NCBI RefSeq assembly: GCF_024693525.1
Contig: NZ_JAILKR010000130.1
Span: 1-22,996 of the forward strand
DNA: 22,996 nt
DNA from: Selenomonas sp.
GTDB lineage: Bacteria; Bacillota_C; Negativicutes; Selenomonadales; Selenomonadaceae
Direction of reading: 5' to 3'
The translations under genes and the position numbers were made by a program. Shown one piece after another: positions 7,903 to 14,946 of this stretch (positions within the stretch are counted from its first letter, which is position 1; each line of letters opens with the position of its first letter). The notes beneath the pieces were generated by a model. The model had not been told where the DNA came from, did no database searches, and saw only the letters and a program-made list of their open reading frames with translations.

Positions 7903-8934
7903 TTAAATATCCATCGGCACGATATTTTCCTGTTTCATGAACTGGGACAGTTTCTGGATGCCAGCCATGACTTCCTGATAATTCTCCGGCGTCAGGGACT
8001 GCGGTCCGTCAGAAAGGGCTTTTGCCGGATTCGGATGAACCTCCATCATAAGCCCATCGGCACCAGCAGCAACAGCCGCAAAGGCCATCGGCTTCACCAT
8101 GCGCCACTTACCCGTTCCATGGCTCGGATCGACGATAATGGGCAAATGGGAGAGATGCTTTACTGCCGCCACCGCACTGAGATCAAGGGTATTGCGCGTA
8201 TAGGTCTCATAGGTGCGAATGCCCCGCTCGCACAAGACAACATTAGGGTTGCCTTCATTCATAATATACTCGGCAGCATTGAGCCACTCATCAATGGTGG
8301 CGGCCAAACCGCGTTTCAACAGAACCGGTTTGCCACAACGCCCTACTTCCTTGAGCAGGCCAAAGTTCTGCATATTCCGTGCCCCCACCTGAAGCATATC
8401 GGCGTATTCCGCTACGCCGTCAATGGCCTCTACCGTAGTCACCTCGGTAACCACCCGCAGACCAGTGCGCTCACGGGCTTCCGCCAAATACTTAAGGCCC
8501 TGTTCCTCCAACCCCTGGAACGAATACGGCGAAGTACGCGGCTTATAAGCGCCGCCGCGCAGGAACTGTGCTCCGGCGGCCTTAACGATTTCCGCAGCCT
8601 CAAAGAGCTGCTCCTTCGACTCGACGGCACATGGCCCCGCCATGACTACCGGTGTTCCATCGCCAATCTTCACCCCAGCGACATCGATAACGCTGCTCTG
8701 CGGATGAAACTCGCGGCTGGCCAATTTATAGCTCTTCGAAATGGATACCGTCTTTTCCACCCCCGGCAGTGCATCAATGGGCACACTGGCCAGTCTGGTC
8801 TTATCGCCGATAACCCCGACAATTTTCTGCTGGCTGCCCTCCATAACCTTGGCTTCAAGCCCCGCTTCATTGACCGCCTCAATAACTCCCTTGATTTCCG
8901 CTGCCGTCGCATCGACATTCATGATAATTACCAT
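7903..8934 (-). CDS. aroF: 3-deoxy-7-phosphoheptulonate (DAHP) synthase
   Basis: Catalyses condensation of phosphoenolpyruvate and erythrose-4-phosphate, the first step of the shikimate pathway. The barrel domain has the type I-beta (Thermotoga/Bacillus-like) motifs AGPCAVES (99-106, with the metal-binding Cys102), GGAYKPRTSPYSFQG (127-141), a KRGL loop and VDPSHGTG. Residues 1-70 form the small N-terminal ferredoxin-like domain that carries feedback control in the Thermotoga enzyme. The 343-residue length is normal. ATG at 8934 has GAAGGGG seven bases upstream. It follows pheA by 20 bases with no terminator, so the two are cotranscribed and share the leader upstream of pheA. Confidence 0.95.
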   Translation of the reverse strand: MVIIMNVDATAAEIKGVIEAVNEAGLEAKVMEGSQQKIVGVIGDKTRLASVPIDALPGVEKTVSISKSYKLASREFHPQSSVIDVAGVKIGDGTPVVMAGPCAVESKEQLFEAAEIVKAAGAQFLRGGAYKPRTSPYSFQGLEEQGLKYLAEARERTGLRVVTEVTTVEAIDGVAEYADMLQVGARNMQNFGLLKEVGRCGKPVLLKRGLAATIDEWLNAAEYIMNEGNPNVVLCERGIRTYETYTRNTLDLSAVAAVKHLSHLPIIVDPSHGTGKWRMVKPMAFAAVAAGADGLMMEVHPNPAKALSDGPQSLTPENYQEVMAGIQKLSQFMKQENIVPMDI

Positions 8935-8954
8935 AGATATACCCCTTCTCGTCT

Positions 8955-9803
8955 TTATTCTACTGTATAAACAGGAAACGTCCCCAAATTCTTGAGCCAG
9001 ATACTCTTCTTCGCCACGGCGTCAATGGACTCCTGCAACGCTTTTTCGTCCGGCGTATACTCCAAATCGAAAAAGAAGATATACACCCCCAGTTCCGTAC
9101 GCGCCGGTCTGGATTCAATGCGGGTCATGTTGATGCCCCGCTCGGCAAACTCCTTGAGCACATCGTAAAGGGCACCGGCCTTCTGGCCATCAATCTGGCA
9201 AATAATTAACACCTTTTCCTTCGGCAAGAATGGATTGCCCGTTCCGCGGCGGCGGACCTGGAAAAATCTGGTGCAGTTCGCCATATTGTCCTGAATCTCC
9301 GCCGCAATCGTGTGCAGGCCGTTTAATTCACCAGCCCGCTCCGTGCAAATGGCCGCCCAGCCAGAGGACGCCGATTCTGCCGCCACCAGCTCTGCCGCCC
9401 GAGCCGTACTGGAAACCTTGACAATCTCCGCCTGGGGATAATGCTGCTGCAGATAGGCCCGGCACTGGGAAATAGGCTGGGGATGCGAATAAACGCGGCG
9501 AATTTCATCCGCCCCACATTTAGCCATGAGCTGATTGTGAACCGGCCAAATGAGTTCCCTAGCTACCTCCAACGTCTCACTGCGAGCCAGCGTGTCCAAC
9601 GTTATATTGATTGCCCCCTCCAGCGAATTTTCCACGGGAACCAGGGCCGTATCCAATCGCCCTTCGTCCACATCCTGAAGGCATTCAAAGAGGTCCGGAA
9701 CCGTCACCAGCTCATACGGCGTGTCCAGCCGCCCGTTCAAATAACTGGCAGCCGCCTCGCTATGAGTCCCCTTCGGGCCAAGCACTCCCATTCGTTTGCT
9801 CAT
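8955..9803 (-). CDS. pheA: prephenate dehydratase
   Basis: Converts prephenate to phenylpyruvate, committing chorismate to phenylalanine. The catalytic domain has GPKGTHSE (9-16), PVENS (56-60) and the essential Thr-Arg-Phe motif at 178-180. The C-terminal ACT domain (about 197-278) has ESRP at 230-233, the phenylalanine-binding signature, so feedback inhibition by phenylalanine is expected. There is no fused chorismate mutase. The 282-residue length is standard. The start at 9803 is set by AGGAGG placed ideally upstream; a longer frame reaching 9845 begins inside the leader hairpin and is unlikely. It is first of two genes, with aroF behind it. Confidence 0.95.
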   Translation of the reverse strand: MSKRMGVLGPKGTHSEAAASYLNGRLDTPYELVTVPDLFECLQDVDEGRLDTALVPVENSLEGAINITLDTLARSETLEVARELIWPVHNQLMAKCGADEIRRVYSHPQPISQCRAYLQQHYPQAEIVKVSSTARAAELVAAESASSGWAAICTERAGELNGLHTIAAEIQDNMANCTRFFQVRRRGTGNPFLPKEKVLIICQIDGQKAGALYDVLKEFAERGINMTRIESRPARTELGVYIFFFDLEYTPDEKALQESIDAVAKKSIWLKNLGTFPVYTVE

Positions 9804-9877
9804 TCCATCTCCTCCTGACTGGTCAGCGTATAAAAAAAGCTCCATCCTCTAAAGGACGGAGCTTGATGTATCGTCAT
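9800..9877 (-). CDS. possible 25-codon leader peptide upstream of pheA
   Basis: A short reading frame starts with ATG at 9877, just after AAAGGA (only about two bases spacing, so weak), and ends with TGA overlapping the pheA ATG in the form ATGA. It encodes Phe9, Trp12, Phe14, Phe15 and Tyr16 in a row of 25 residues, which is striking in front of phenylalanine genes. Unlike classical leader peptides, the frame runs through the terminator hairpin rather than stopping before it. The pheA Shine-Dalgarno lies within its last codons. Translation is unproven. Confidence 0.3.
   Translation of the reverse strand: MTIHQAPSFRGWSFFYTLTSQEEME
9832..9864 (-). promoter_or_regulatory. terminator-like attenuator in the pheA-aroF leader
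   Basis: On the minus strand AAGCTCCGTCC (9864-9854) pairs with GGATGGAGCTT (9847-9837) around a six-base loop, followed by seven T (9838-9832). It lies between the only good pheA promoter (9897-9925) and the pheA ribosome site, so it would act in the 5' leader. An alternative nine-base pairing, TTTAAAGGA (9887-9879) with TCCTTTAGA (9856-9848), uses the loop and part of the 5' arm and would compete with the terminator. It could instead simply end the upstream exonuclease transcript. Confidence 0.65.
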
Positions 9878-9896
9878 TTCCTTTAAAATTGATAAT

Positions 9897-9925
9897 ATCA
9901 TAACATAATACCCATCAATCAGCAA
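9897..9925 (-). promoter_or_regulatory. sigma-A type promoter of pheA-aroF
   Basis: On the minus strand TTGCTG (9920-9925), a 17-base spacer and TATGAT (9897-9902). Transcription would start near 9890, giving a leader of about 85 bases before the pheA start that contains the terminator-like hairpin. Confidence 0.65.
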
Positions 9926-9975
9926 GAGAAAAATAAACCGTTACACCATTTGTGTGTCAGTAAAGTACAATTGTA

Positions 9976-10635
9976 TTACAAATTATCTTTTAATTTCAAC
10001 AGATCCGGACACAAATCCCCAATGGAGCTGGCTAAGTCTTCCTTAGGCTGGAGGATGTCCAATACCGGCTGCATCGTCGCCCGGAATTTCTCATCATCCT
10101 GCATGAGAACCAGAATGGCACTGGTATTGATGGCATCCGCCAGCGCCGTATGCTGGGTACCTTTAAATTGGTGATCCATGGCCCCCAAAGCGTGTTTGAG
10201 TGCCAAACTGTTATGCAGCCCCAAGCGATTATCAAACTCCTGCTGCAAGTCGACCCAGCGGTCATCCAGCCATGTCACATCGAACTCCGGCATCTTAAAG
10301 CGGCATTCTTTTTTCAGCTGCTTGATATCGGACATGCTCCAGGAATAGATTTTGGTTTCTGCCTCCCCAATCCAATCCACGAAATTCTGGAAGCAGACCG
10401 CATAGGCCTCCTTCCCCTCCACCATCGCCTGGGTAATGCCAGTAAGATTGGTGATATGTTTTTTTATCGGGCCATAGGCGGGAGCTACATAACACTGAAA
10501 TTCTGCTTCCTGCTCAAAATTTTCATCGAGACGCACGGCACCAAACTCGATGACTTCTTCATTCATCTTGCGGCGCACATCGCGAAATTCCCGGCTCACT
10601 GGATTCATTTCCAAGTCTACGACCACGTATTTCAT
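9976..10635 (-). CDS. 3'-5' exonuclease, DEDDh (DnaQ/KapD-like) family
   Basis: A single-domain nuclease of the DnaQ superfamily. Its five acidic and His catalytic positions are visible: Asp7 and Glu9 in VDLEMN, Asp103 in SWSMSDIKQL, and His162 with Asp167 in QHTALADA, the DEDDh arrangement. The length (219 residues) and the N-terminal VVVDLEMNP resemble KapD-type exonucleases of Firmicutes; substrate and role are unknown. ATG at 10635 is followed by a typical KYVVVDLE start, though the upstream GGGGG is a modest ribosome site. It is divergent from the HAD gene at 10759. Confidence 0.87.
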   Translation of the reverse strand: MKYVVVDLEMNPVSREFRDVRRKMNEEVIEFGAVRLDENFEQEAEFQCYVAPAYGPIKKHITNLTGITQAMVEGKEAYAVCFQNFVDWIGEAETKIYSWSMSDIKQLKKECRFKMPEFDVTWLDDRWVDLQQEFDNRLGLHNSLALKHALGAMDHQFKGTQHTALADAINTSAILVLMQDDEKFRATMQPVLDILQPKEDLASSIGDLCPDLLKLKDNL

Positions 10636-10676
10636 CTGTATCCCCCGTATTTTCTGTCGATTACTTCTTCTCTTTT

Positions 10677-10705
10677 ATTCTACGTGATTCCTCCGTTTTC
10701 TTCAA
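10677..10705 (-). promoter_or_regulatory. sigma-A type promoter of the exonuclease gene
   Basis: On the minus strand TTGAAG (10700-10705), a 17-base spacer and TAGAAT (10677-10682), about 42 bases upstream of the start codon. Confidence 0.55.
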
Positions 10706-10758
10706 TAGGATTCTATGCTATCATAAAAGAGATTTCCCTAGGACAGAAAGGAAAACCC

Positions 10759-11400
10759 ATGAAAAATTACCGCTTATACTTATTTGATTTTGACTATACA
10801 CTCGTCAATTCCGAATCCGCTATTCTAAAATGTTTTCACATTGCTCTTGAAAAAACTGGCTGGCCACAGCGCAACGATGAAGAAATCCGCCGCACCATCG
10901 GCCTTCCCATGCTGGATGCGATAAAAGAAATCATCCAGTCCCAGGATGAAGGAAAAGCTCGTGCCTTCCTGGAGGTCTACAAACTAGAAGCTGACCGCTA
11001 CATGACCGCCGGCACCCACTTCTTCCCGCATACCCTCACGACGCTGCGGGCCCTGCGCGAAAAGAATGCCAAGATTGGCATTATCTCCAGCAAGACCCGC
11101 CACCGCATCCAGGAAAAATTTGATATCGACAGGGTATCAGAACTCATCGACCGCATAATCGGCAGCGATGACGTCATGGCACATAAACCAGCTCCAGAGG
11201 GAATACTAAAAGCCCTGGACTACTTCCAAATTTCCAAGGACCAGGTACTCTACACCGGTGACAGCTACGTCGATGCCGGCGCCGCCCAAAATGCCGGCGT
11301 AGACTTCGCCGCCGTAACCACCGGCACCACCAGCGCCAAAGAATTCCAAAACTATCCCCATGTCAAAATCATGCAGGATATTCAGGAATTGCTGCACTAA
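10759..11400 (+). CDS. HAD phosphatase, PpaX/Gph-like
   Basis: A 213-residue haloacid-dehalogenase hydrolase with an alpha-helical C1 cap. Motif I is LFDFDYTLVNS (nucleophile and acid Asp pair), motif II is IISSKT, motif III Lys lies in HKPAPEG and motif IV is GDSYVDA. The arrangement matches phosphoglycolate phosphatase and pyrophosphatase PpaX relatives; the substrate is not determinable. The chosen ATG has AGAAAGGA close upstream. The open frame extends far upstream to 10150, but that part is antisense to the exonuclease and is not coding. Confidence 0.88.
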   Translation: MKNYRLYLFDFDYTLVNSESAILKCFHIALEKTGWPQRNDEEIRRTIGLPMLDAIKEIIQSQDEGKARAFLEVYKLEADRYMTAGTHFFPHTLTTLRALREKNAKIGIISSKTRHRIQEKFDIDRVSELIDRIIGSDDVMAHKPAPEGILKALDYFQISKDQVLYTGDSYVDAGAAQNAGVDFAAVTTGTTSAKEFQNYPHVKIMQDIQELLH

Positions 11401-11427
11401 AAAAGAGGCCGTTTACGACCTCTCTTT
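11401..11427. terminator. bidirectional terminator between HAD gene and flagellin-like gene
   Basis: AGAGG and CGT (11404-11412) pair with ACG and CCTCT (11415-11423) with one C/A mismatch. T runs follow on both strands (TTTT on +, six T on -), between two convergent genes whose ends are only 35 bases apart. Confidence 0.75.
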
Positions 11428-11435
11428 TATCAAGA

Positions 11436-12302
11436 TTACATCAGCATGCCAACGACCGCACCACGGCTGTGGTTGTTAAGCCCGCCAAGTGCGCCAACCG
11501 TCTGCTGGCTAAGGCTTTGCAGCCCCTGTTTGATGGCAAACATTGCCATCTGCTCCTGGGTATTGGCACTGGCCAGATTAACCGATTCTTTTGCAATATC
11601 CGTGCCATCCATCGTCGTTGCCGTAGCTTCAAGATTTTCCTGGGTCGTCGTATAATTCGACGACTGATAGGTAAGTCCCTGCTGGGCAGCACCAATGCTG
11701 GTTGCCTGGTCCGTAGCAGCATTGAGGGCACTGTCGACTTTGTCCAGCGCATCGCTGATGGACGAAGCGTCCGTCAAATCAATGGTGCTCTTTCCCTCGC
11801 TGTCCGTAAGGCCAAGGCCATAGGATGTCATATTGCCCAAATTCACCGTGTTGTAGCCGTTCTCGCCAGCTACGGTCAACGACTGCGTGCCATCAAGCAA
11901 ACGCTTGCCGTTGTAAGTTACCGAGGCATTGTCATCAATCGAAGCAATGGTCTGCTCCACCGATTTCTGCAAGGCAGCGCGATCGGTGTTCGCATTGGTG
12001 CCGTTAGCTGCTTCTAGCAGTGTGGAGCGAAGAGAAGTCAGATTGCTGACCGTCTCATTGACTGCCCCTGCAGCCGTAGACAACATGGAATTTGCTGTCT
12101 GCGAATTGCTATTGGACTGAGATACTGCCCCGATATTGGAGTACGTGCGCTGAATAATCGCGTAATCGGATGGACCGTACGACGCACTAGGATGCGAAGA
12201 ACCCGTAGCAATCTTTTGGATGCTGCTGCTCTGCGCACCATGAACCTTATTCAGCGAATTGAGTGAGCGGTTAAGCCCATTCATAATGCCGGTAATGCTC
12301 AT
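11436..12302 (-). CDS. flagellin-like protein
   Basis: The sequence follows the flagellin D0/D1 pattern. It has an N-terminal coiled region rich in Ser, Asn and Gln (NRSLNSLNKVHGAQSSSIQKI), a middle part with ANGTNANTDRAALQ and then IDDNASVTYNGKRLLDG, the strongest flagellin signature, and a C-terminal helical part. It departs from standard flagellin in several ways. The usual MRINTN start and DDAAGLAI segment are replaced (here PSASYGPSDYAIIQ), and the C terminus ends in NNHSRGAVVGMLM rather than the conserved Leu-rich tail. It stands alone, away from other flagellar genes. I chose the ATG at 12302, with AAAGGAG seven bases upstream; an ATG two codons earlier is too close to it. It may be a minor flagellin or a secreted flagellin relative. 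Confidence 0.8.
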   Translation of the reverse strand: MSITGIMNGLNRSLNSLNKVHGAQSSSIQKIATGSSHPSASYGPSDYAIIQRTYSNIGAVSQSNSNSQTANSMLSTAAGAVNETVSNLTSLRSTLLEAANGTNANTDRAALQKSVEQTIASIDDNASVTYNGKRLLDGTQSLTVAGENGYNTVNLGNMTSYGLGLTDSEGKSTIDLTDASSISDALDKVDSALNAATDQATSIGAAQQGLTYQSSNYTTTQENLEATATTMDGTDIAKESVNLASANTQEQMAMFAIKQGLQSLSQQTVGALGGLNNHSRGAVVGMLM

Positions 12303-12379
12303 AAGCATTCTCCTTTCTCTTCATATTCCCAAAACCTTATCCGAGAGCTGCCGATTTCGGCGTAATCTCTCCCACTTAC

Positions 12380-12409
12380 ATTATATCGGAAAACCTATCC
12401 CCTCTGCAA
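12380..12409 (-). promoter_or_regulatory. promoter of the flagellin-like gene
   Basis: On the minus strand TTGCAG (12404-12409), an 18-base spacer and a perfect TATAAT (12380-12385). The overlapping CCGATAT (12383-12389) matches the -10 of flagellar sigma-28/sigma-D promoters, but no TAAA -35 is found at the right distance. The 70-base leader that follows has a small hairpin, GCCGAAATCGGC. Confidence 0.6.
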
Positions 12410-12436
12410 TATCGTAAAAATATTATTCGCGAATTC

Positions 12437-12465
12437 TTGCATTTCTGTCCTAAAAATGCTAAACT
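12437..12465 (+). promoter_or_regulatory. promoter of tRNA-Gly
   Basis: TTGCAT (12437-12442), a 17-base spacer and TAAACT (12460-12465), ending 12 bases before the mature tRNA 5' end. Confidence 0.6.
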
Positions 12466-12477
12466 ATAGAAGTCGAT

Positions 12478-12551
12478 GCGGGTATAGTTCATCGGTAGAA
12501 TGCCAGCTTCCCAAGCTAGAGAGGTGGGTTCGATTCCCATTACCCGCTCCA
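12478..12551 (+). tRNA. tRNA-Gly (anticodon CCC)
   Basis: A full cloverleaf can be drawn. The acceptor stem is GCGGGTA/TACCCGC, the D arm is GTTC...GAAT, and the anticodon loop is TTCCCAA with anticodon CCC, reading GGG. The variable region has four bases, the T arm is GTGGG TTCGATT CCCAT, and the 3' CCA is encoded. The anticodon stem CCAGC/GCTAG contains one C28/A42 mismatch. Sequence and discriminator T fit bacterial tRNA-Gly. Confidence 0.95.
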
Positions 12552-12565
12552 AATCGAAATGTTAG

Positions 12566-12594
12566 CTCCATGGCGTTCGCCATGGAGTTTTTTT
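12566..12594 (+). terminator. rho-independent terminator after tRNA-Gly
   Basis: CTCCATGGC (12566-12574) pairs with GCCATGGAG (12579-12587) around a four-base loop, followed by seven T (12588-12594). It lies 14 bases after the tRNA and only about 12 before the ribosome site of the next gene, leaving that gene no obvious promoter of its own. Confidence 0.9.
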
Positions 12595-12618
12595 GTTGCC
12601 ATTTTTGGAGGTACTATT

Positions 12619-13905
12619 ATGCATTTTCGTCGTTCCCTTTTGGCTGCTTCGATTACCTGCAGCCTATTGGCTGTCAGTTTCCAACCTTCTACCACCGAAG
12701 CAGCATCCGCTTCGCCTCAGGTTGCTAACACGCCGGTAGCCAATCGCACGCTGCCGGGACGCCCGGACTTTTCCCAAGAAATGCCCCGGAGCATCAACAA
12801 AAAGGCCATTACCCAGGTGCAGTGGAAACTGGCCCCAGCCTTCGATTCCCCCATGATGACGGTGGATGCCGCTCCTGACAGCATCTCCATTATGGGCCCT
12901 GCCGAAGCCACGCAGGAGCAGATGATTAGCTTCATCAAAAAACACAATGCCAAGCCGAAACTCACCTGCAGTGTCGAGGATATCGTAAATTACTATTATC
13001 AGGAAGCCGGCCGTGAAGGCATCCGCCCGGATGTTGCTTTATGCCAGGCCATCAAAGAAACGGGCTTCTTCGGCTATGGCGGTGACGTTTCCCCCAAGCA
13101 GAACAACTTCTGCGGCCTAGGGGCCACAGGGAACCACGAACCCGGCCATAGTTTTGCCACCGCCCAGCTTGGTGTCCGCGCCCATATCCAGCACCTGCTG
13201 GCCTACACCCGCGTGGAAAAACCATCCATCACGATTGTCGACCCCCGCTATTGGCATGTAGTCCGCAACCGTCCGGATCTCCACGGCAAAGTCATGAAAT
13301 GGACCGGTCTCAATGGTGCCTGGGCTGTTCCCGGCAAAAACTACGGCCAGGAAATCCTGAGTCTCTGGCGCCAGGCGCAGGCCCCGGACGCCTCCGATGC
13401 CGCCCTCGATGCCGGTAATCGCAAAGTAAAGAGTGCTCCGGATGAAGCGTCCTCCTATATTTATCGCGGCATTGTCTGGTACAACCGCGGCGATTACAAC
13501 GCCGCCCTCAAAGACTTCTCCCAAGCGCTGGTCTTTGCGCCCCAGTCCAGTGAAGCACGCTACGATCATGCTATCACGGCCACCCAGATGGGCAACAAGA
13601 AACTAGCCCGCAAGGATTATGACACCCTGCTGGAACTTGCGCCAAGCCTCAACCAAGGCTGGTTCAACCGCGGTCTGATGCGTTTTGAAGCCAAGGACTA
13701 CGACGGCGCCATCGCCGACATGGAACAGCTGCTGCAGATTGAGGACCGTTCCGCTGACGCCCGCAACCTGATTGGCGTTGCCCATATCCAGCAAAAGAAA
13801 TATGCCGAGGCCTGGAAAGACTTCGGGCAGGCCGCAGCCATCAATTCGGCCAATATGAATGTCCTTGCCAATCAGTTCATCATGGAAGCTTGTCTCAAAA
13901 AATAA
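12619..13905 (+). CDS. secreted glucosaminidase-domain protein with TPR repeats
   Basis: A probable cell-wall hydrolase. Residues 1-30 are a signal peptide (MHFRRSLLAA, hydrophobic core, cleavage near TEAA). A mannosyl-glycoprotein endo-beta-N-acetylglucosaminidase-like (LytG/FlgJ-type) domain covers about 112-250, with Glu147 in AIKETGFF as the likely catalytic acid and the FCGLGATG turn typical of the fold. From about 275 to 420 there are at least three tetratricopeptide repeats (signs: YRGIVWYNRGDYNAALKDFS, WFNRGLMRFEAKDYDGAIAD, AHIQQKKYAEAWKDFGQAAA), suggesting a partner-binding tail in the periplasm or envelope. The start at 12619 is set by GGAGG eight bases upstream. It follows the tRNA-Gly terminator directly. 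Confidence 0.88.
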   Translation: MHFRRSLLAASITCSLLAVSFQPSTTEAASASPQVANTPVANRTLPGRPDFSQEMPRSINKKAITQVQWKLAPAFDSPMMTVDAAPDSISIMGPAEATQEQMISFIKKHNAKPKLTCSVEDIVNYYYQEAGREGIRPDVALCQAIKETGFFGYGGDVSPKQNNFCGLGATGNHEPGHSFATAQLGVRAHIQHLLAYTRVEKPSITIVDPRYWHVVRNRPDLHGKVMKWTGLNGAWAVPGKNYGQEILSLWRQAQAPDASDAALDAGNRKVKSAPDEASSYIYRGIVWYNRGDYNAALKDFSQALVFAPQSSEARYDHAITATQMGNKKLARKDYDTLLELAPSLNQGWFNRGLMRFEAKDYDGAIADMEQLLQIEDRSADARNLIGVAHIQQKKYAEAWKDFGQAAAINSANMNVLANQFIMEACLKK

Positions 13906-14013
13906 TTGTTTTTTCTTGTTTCTTCTGAAGCATTCGACCAAGCTTCCCAAAATCTATTGAACCGGCACATCTCCTATGATAGGCTGAACACAACAACGAT
14001 AAAAGGAGATGTC

Positions 14014-14901
14014 ATGATGTATTTTCTCGGTTTTGATGTCGGCGGCAGCAGCGTAAAGTTTGCCGTCCTTGATGAAAGTGGCAAATTTTATGACCGCGGT
14101 TCTTTTCGGACTCCCGAAACACTGGAAGACTTCTACACCCAGCTGGCGATCGCTAAAAACAAACTAGCCGAACGGTATACACTTGCCGGCATCGGTTTTT
14201 CCATGCCCGGTGCCGTAAACGGAAAAACTGGCATAATCGGCGGCAGCAGCGCCCTTCCCTATATCCATGACTTCCCCATCCTGCAGGCATTGCAAGAGCG
14301 GCTGGGACTGCCTGCCGCGATGGAAAACGATGCCAATTGCGCTGCCTTAGGCGAAGTTTGGACTGGAGCGGGCAAAGATTACCAGGATGTTGCCTTTTTT
14401 GTTCTTGGCACCGGTGTTGGCGGCGCCTTCGTCCATAATAAGGAAATCATCCATGGCGCTCATCTTCACGGTGGTGAATTCGGCTACATTTATGTAGCCG
14501 AACGCAAAAACATTTTGAGCGAAAGCGGCTGTTCCGGTGCCCTGGTTCGCCAATTGGCCAACCACCGGCAGATTCCGGCCAGCGAACTGGACGGGCAAAA
14601 GATTTACGCGATGGCAGAAGCCGGCGACAAAGACGCACAACGCTACATCGAAAACATGTATGAATATTTGGCCCGCGCCATTTACAACATCCAGTACATC
14701 TTCGACCCAGAAGCATTTCTGCTCGGCGGCGCGATCAGCACCCGCCCAGATTTGATTCCCAATATCGAGAAATACCTCGATACCATCATCCGCGAAGCCG
14801 AAGTGGCCCGCATCCGTCCCCATATCCTTGCCTGTCAACACGGAAACGACGCCAACCTTCTCGGAGCCATTTCCAACCTCATGACAAAACACAAATTCTA
14901 A
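14014..14901 (+). CDS. ROK family sugar kinase
   Basis: A 295-residue protein of the ROK family (ASKHA fold), which phosphorylates glucose, N-acyl sugars or beta-glucosides. The N-terminal phosphate loop is GFDVGGSSVK (6-15), the catalytic Asp106 lies in ENDANCAALGE, and LGTGVGG and HGGEFGY follow. The Cys-rich zinc motif (CxCGxxGC) found in most ROK kinases is absent; only one Cys remains in that region (ESGCSG). Beta-glucoside kinase-like members also lack it, so that is a plausible but unproven call. The start has AAAAGGAG just upstream; the second codon is also ATG. A separate gene with its own terminator downstream. Confidence 0.85.
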   Translation: MMYFLGFDVGGSSVKFAVLDESGKFYDRGSFRTPETLEDFYTQLAIAKNKLAERYTLAGIGFSMPGAVNGKTGIIGGSSALPYIHDFPILQALQERLGLPAAMENDANCAALGEVWTGAGKDYQDVAFFVLGTGVGGAFVHNKEIIHGAHLHGGEFGYIYVAERKNILSESGCSGALVRQLANHRQIPASELDGQKIYAMAEAGDKDAQRYIENMYEYLARAIYNIQYIFDPEAFLLGGAISTRPDLIPNIEKYLDTIIREAEVARIRPHILACQHGNDANLLGAISNLMTKHKF

Positions 14902-14905
14902 CCGA

Positions 14906-14945
14906 AAAAGGAGCCTGCCGCGTAAAACCACGGCAGGCTCCTTTT
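14906..14945. terminator. bidirectional terminator between ROK kinase and response regulator
   Basis: GGAGCCTGCCG (14910-14920) pairs perfectly with CGGCAGGCTCC (14931-14941) around a ten-base loop. TTTT follows on the + strand and TTTTT on the - strand, between convergent genes. Confidence 0.92.
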
Positions 14946-14946
14946 C

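Noticed and set aside
7837..8970. Long + strand open frame of 377 codons opposite aroF
   Set aside because: It begins at the clpX-like stop region inside a terminator and is entirely antisense to aroF, whose protein motifs are unmistakable; a codon-bias shadow.
9804..9975. T-box riboswitch upstream of pheA
   Set aside because: The leader is too short, and the T-box consensus and specifier stem-loop are absent.
10150..10758. Upstream extension of the HAD phosphatase frame
   Set aside because: The extension overlaps the exonuclease gene on the other strand; the phosphatase motif begins right after the ATG at 10759, which has a ribosome site.
12380..12409. True sigma-28 promoter for the flagellin-like gene
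   Set aside because: Only the -10 word matches; no TAAA -35 lies 14-16 bases upstream, and a normal TTGCAG/TATAAT promoter overlaps it.
14347..14931. Minus-strand open frame of 194 codons opposite the ROK kinase
   Set aside because: No ribosome site, no recognisable motif, starts within the terminator and is antisense to a clear ROK kinase.
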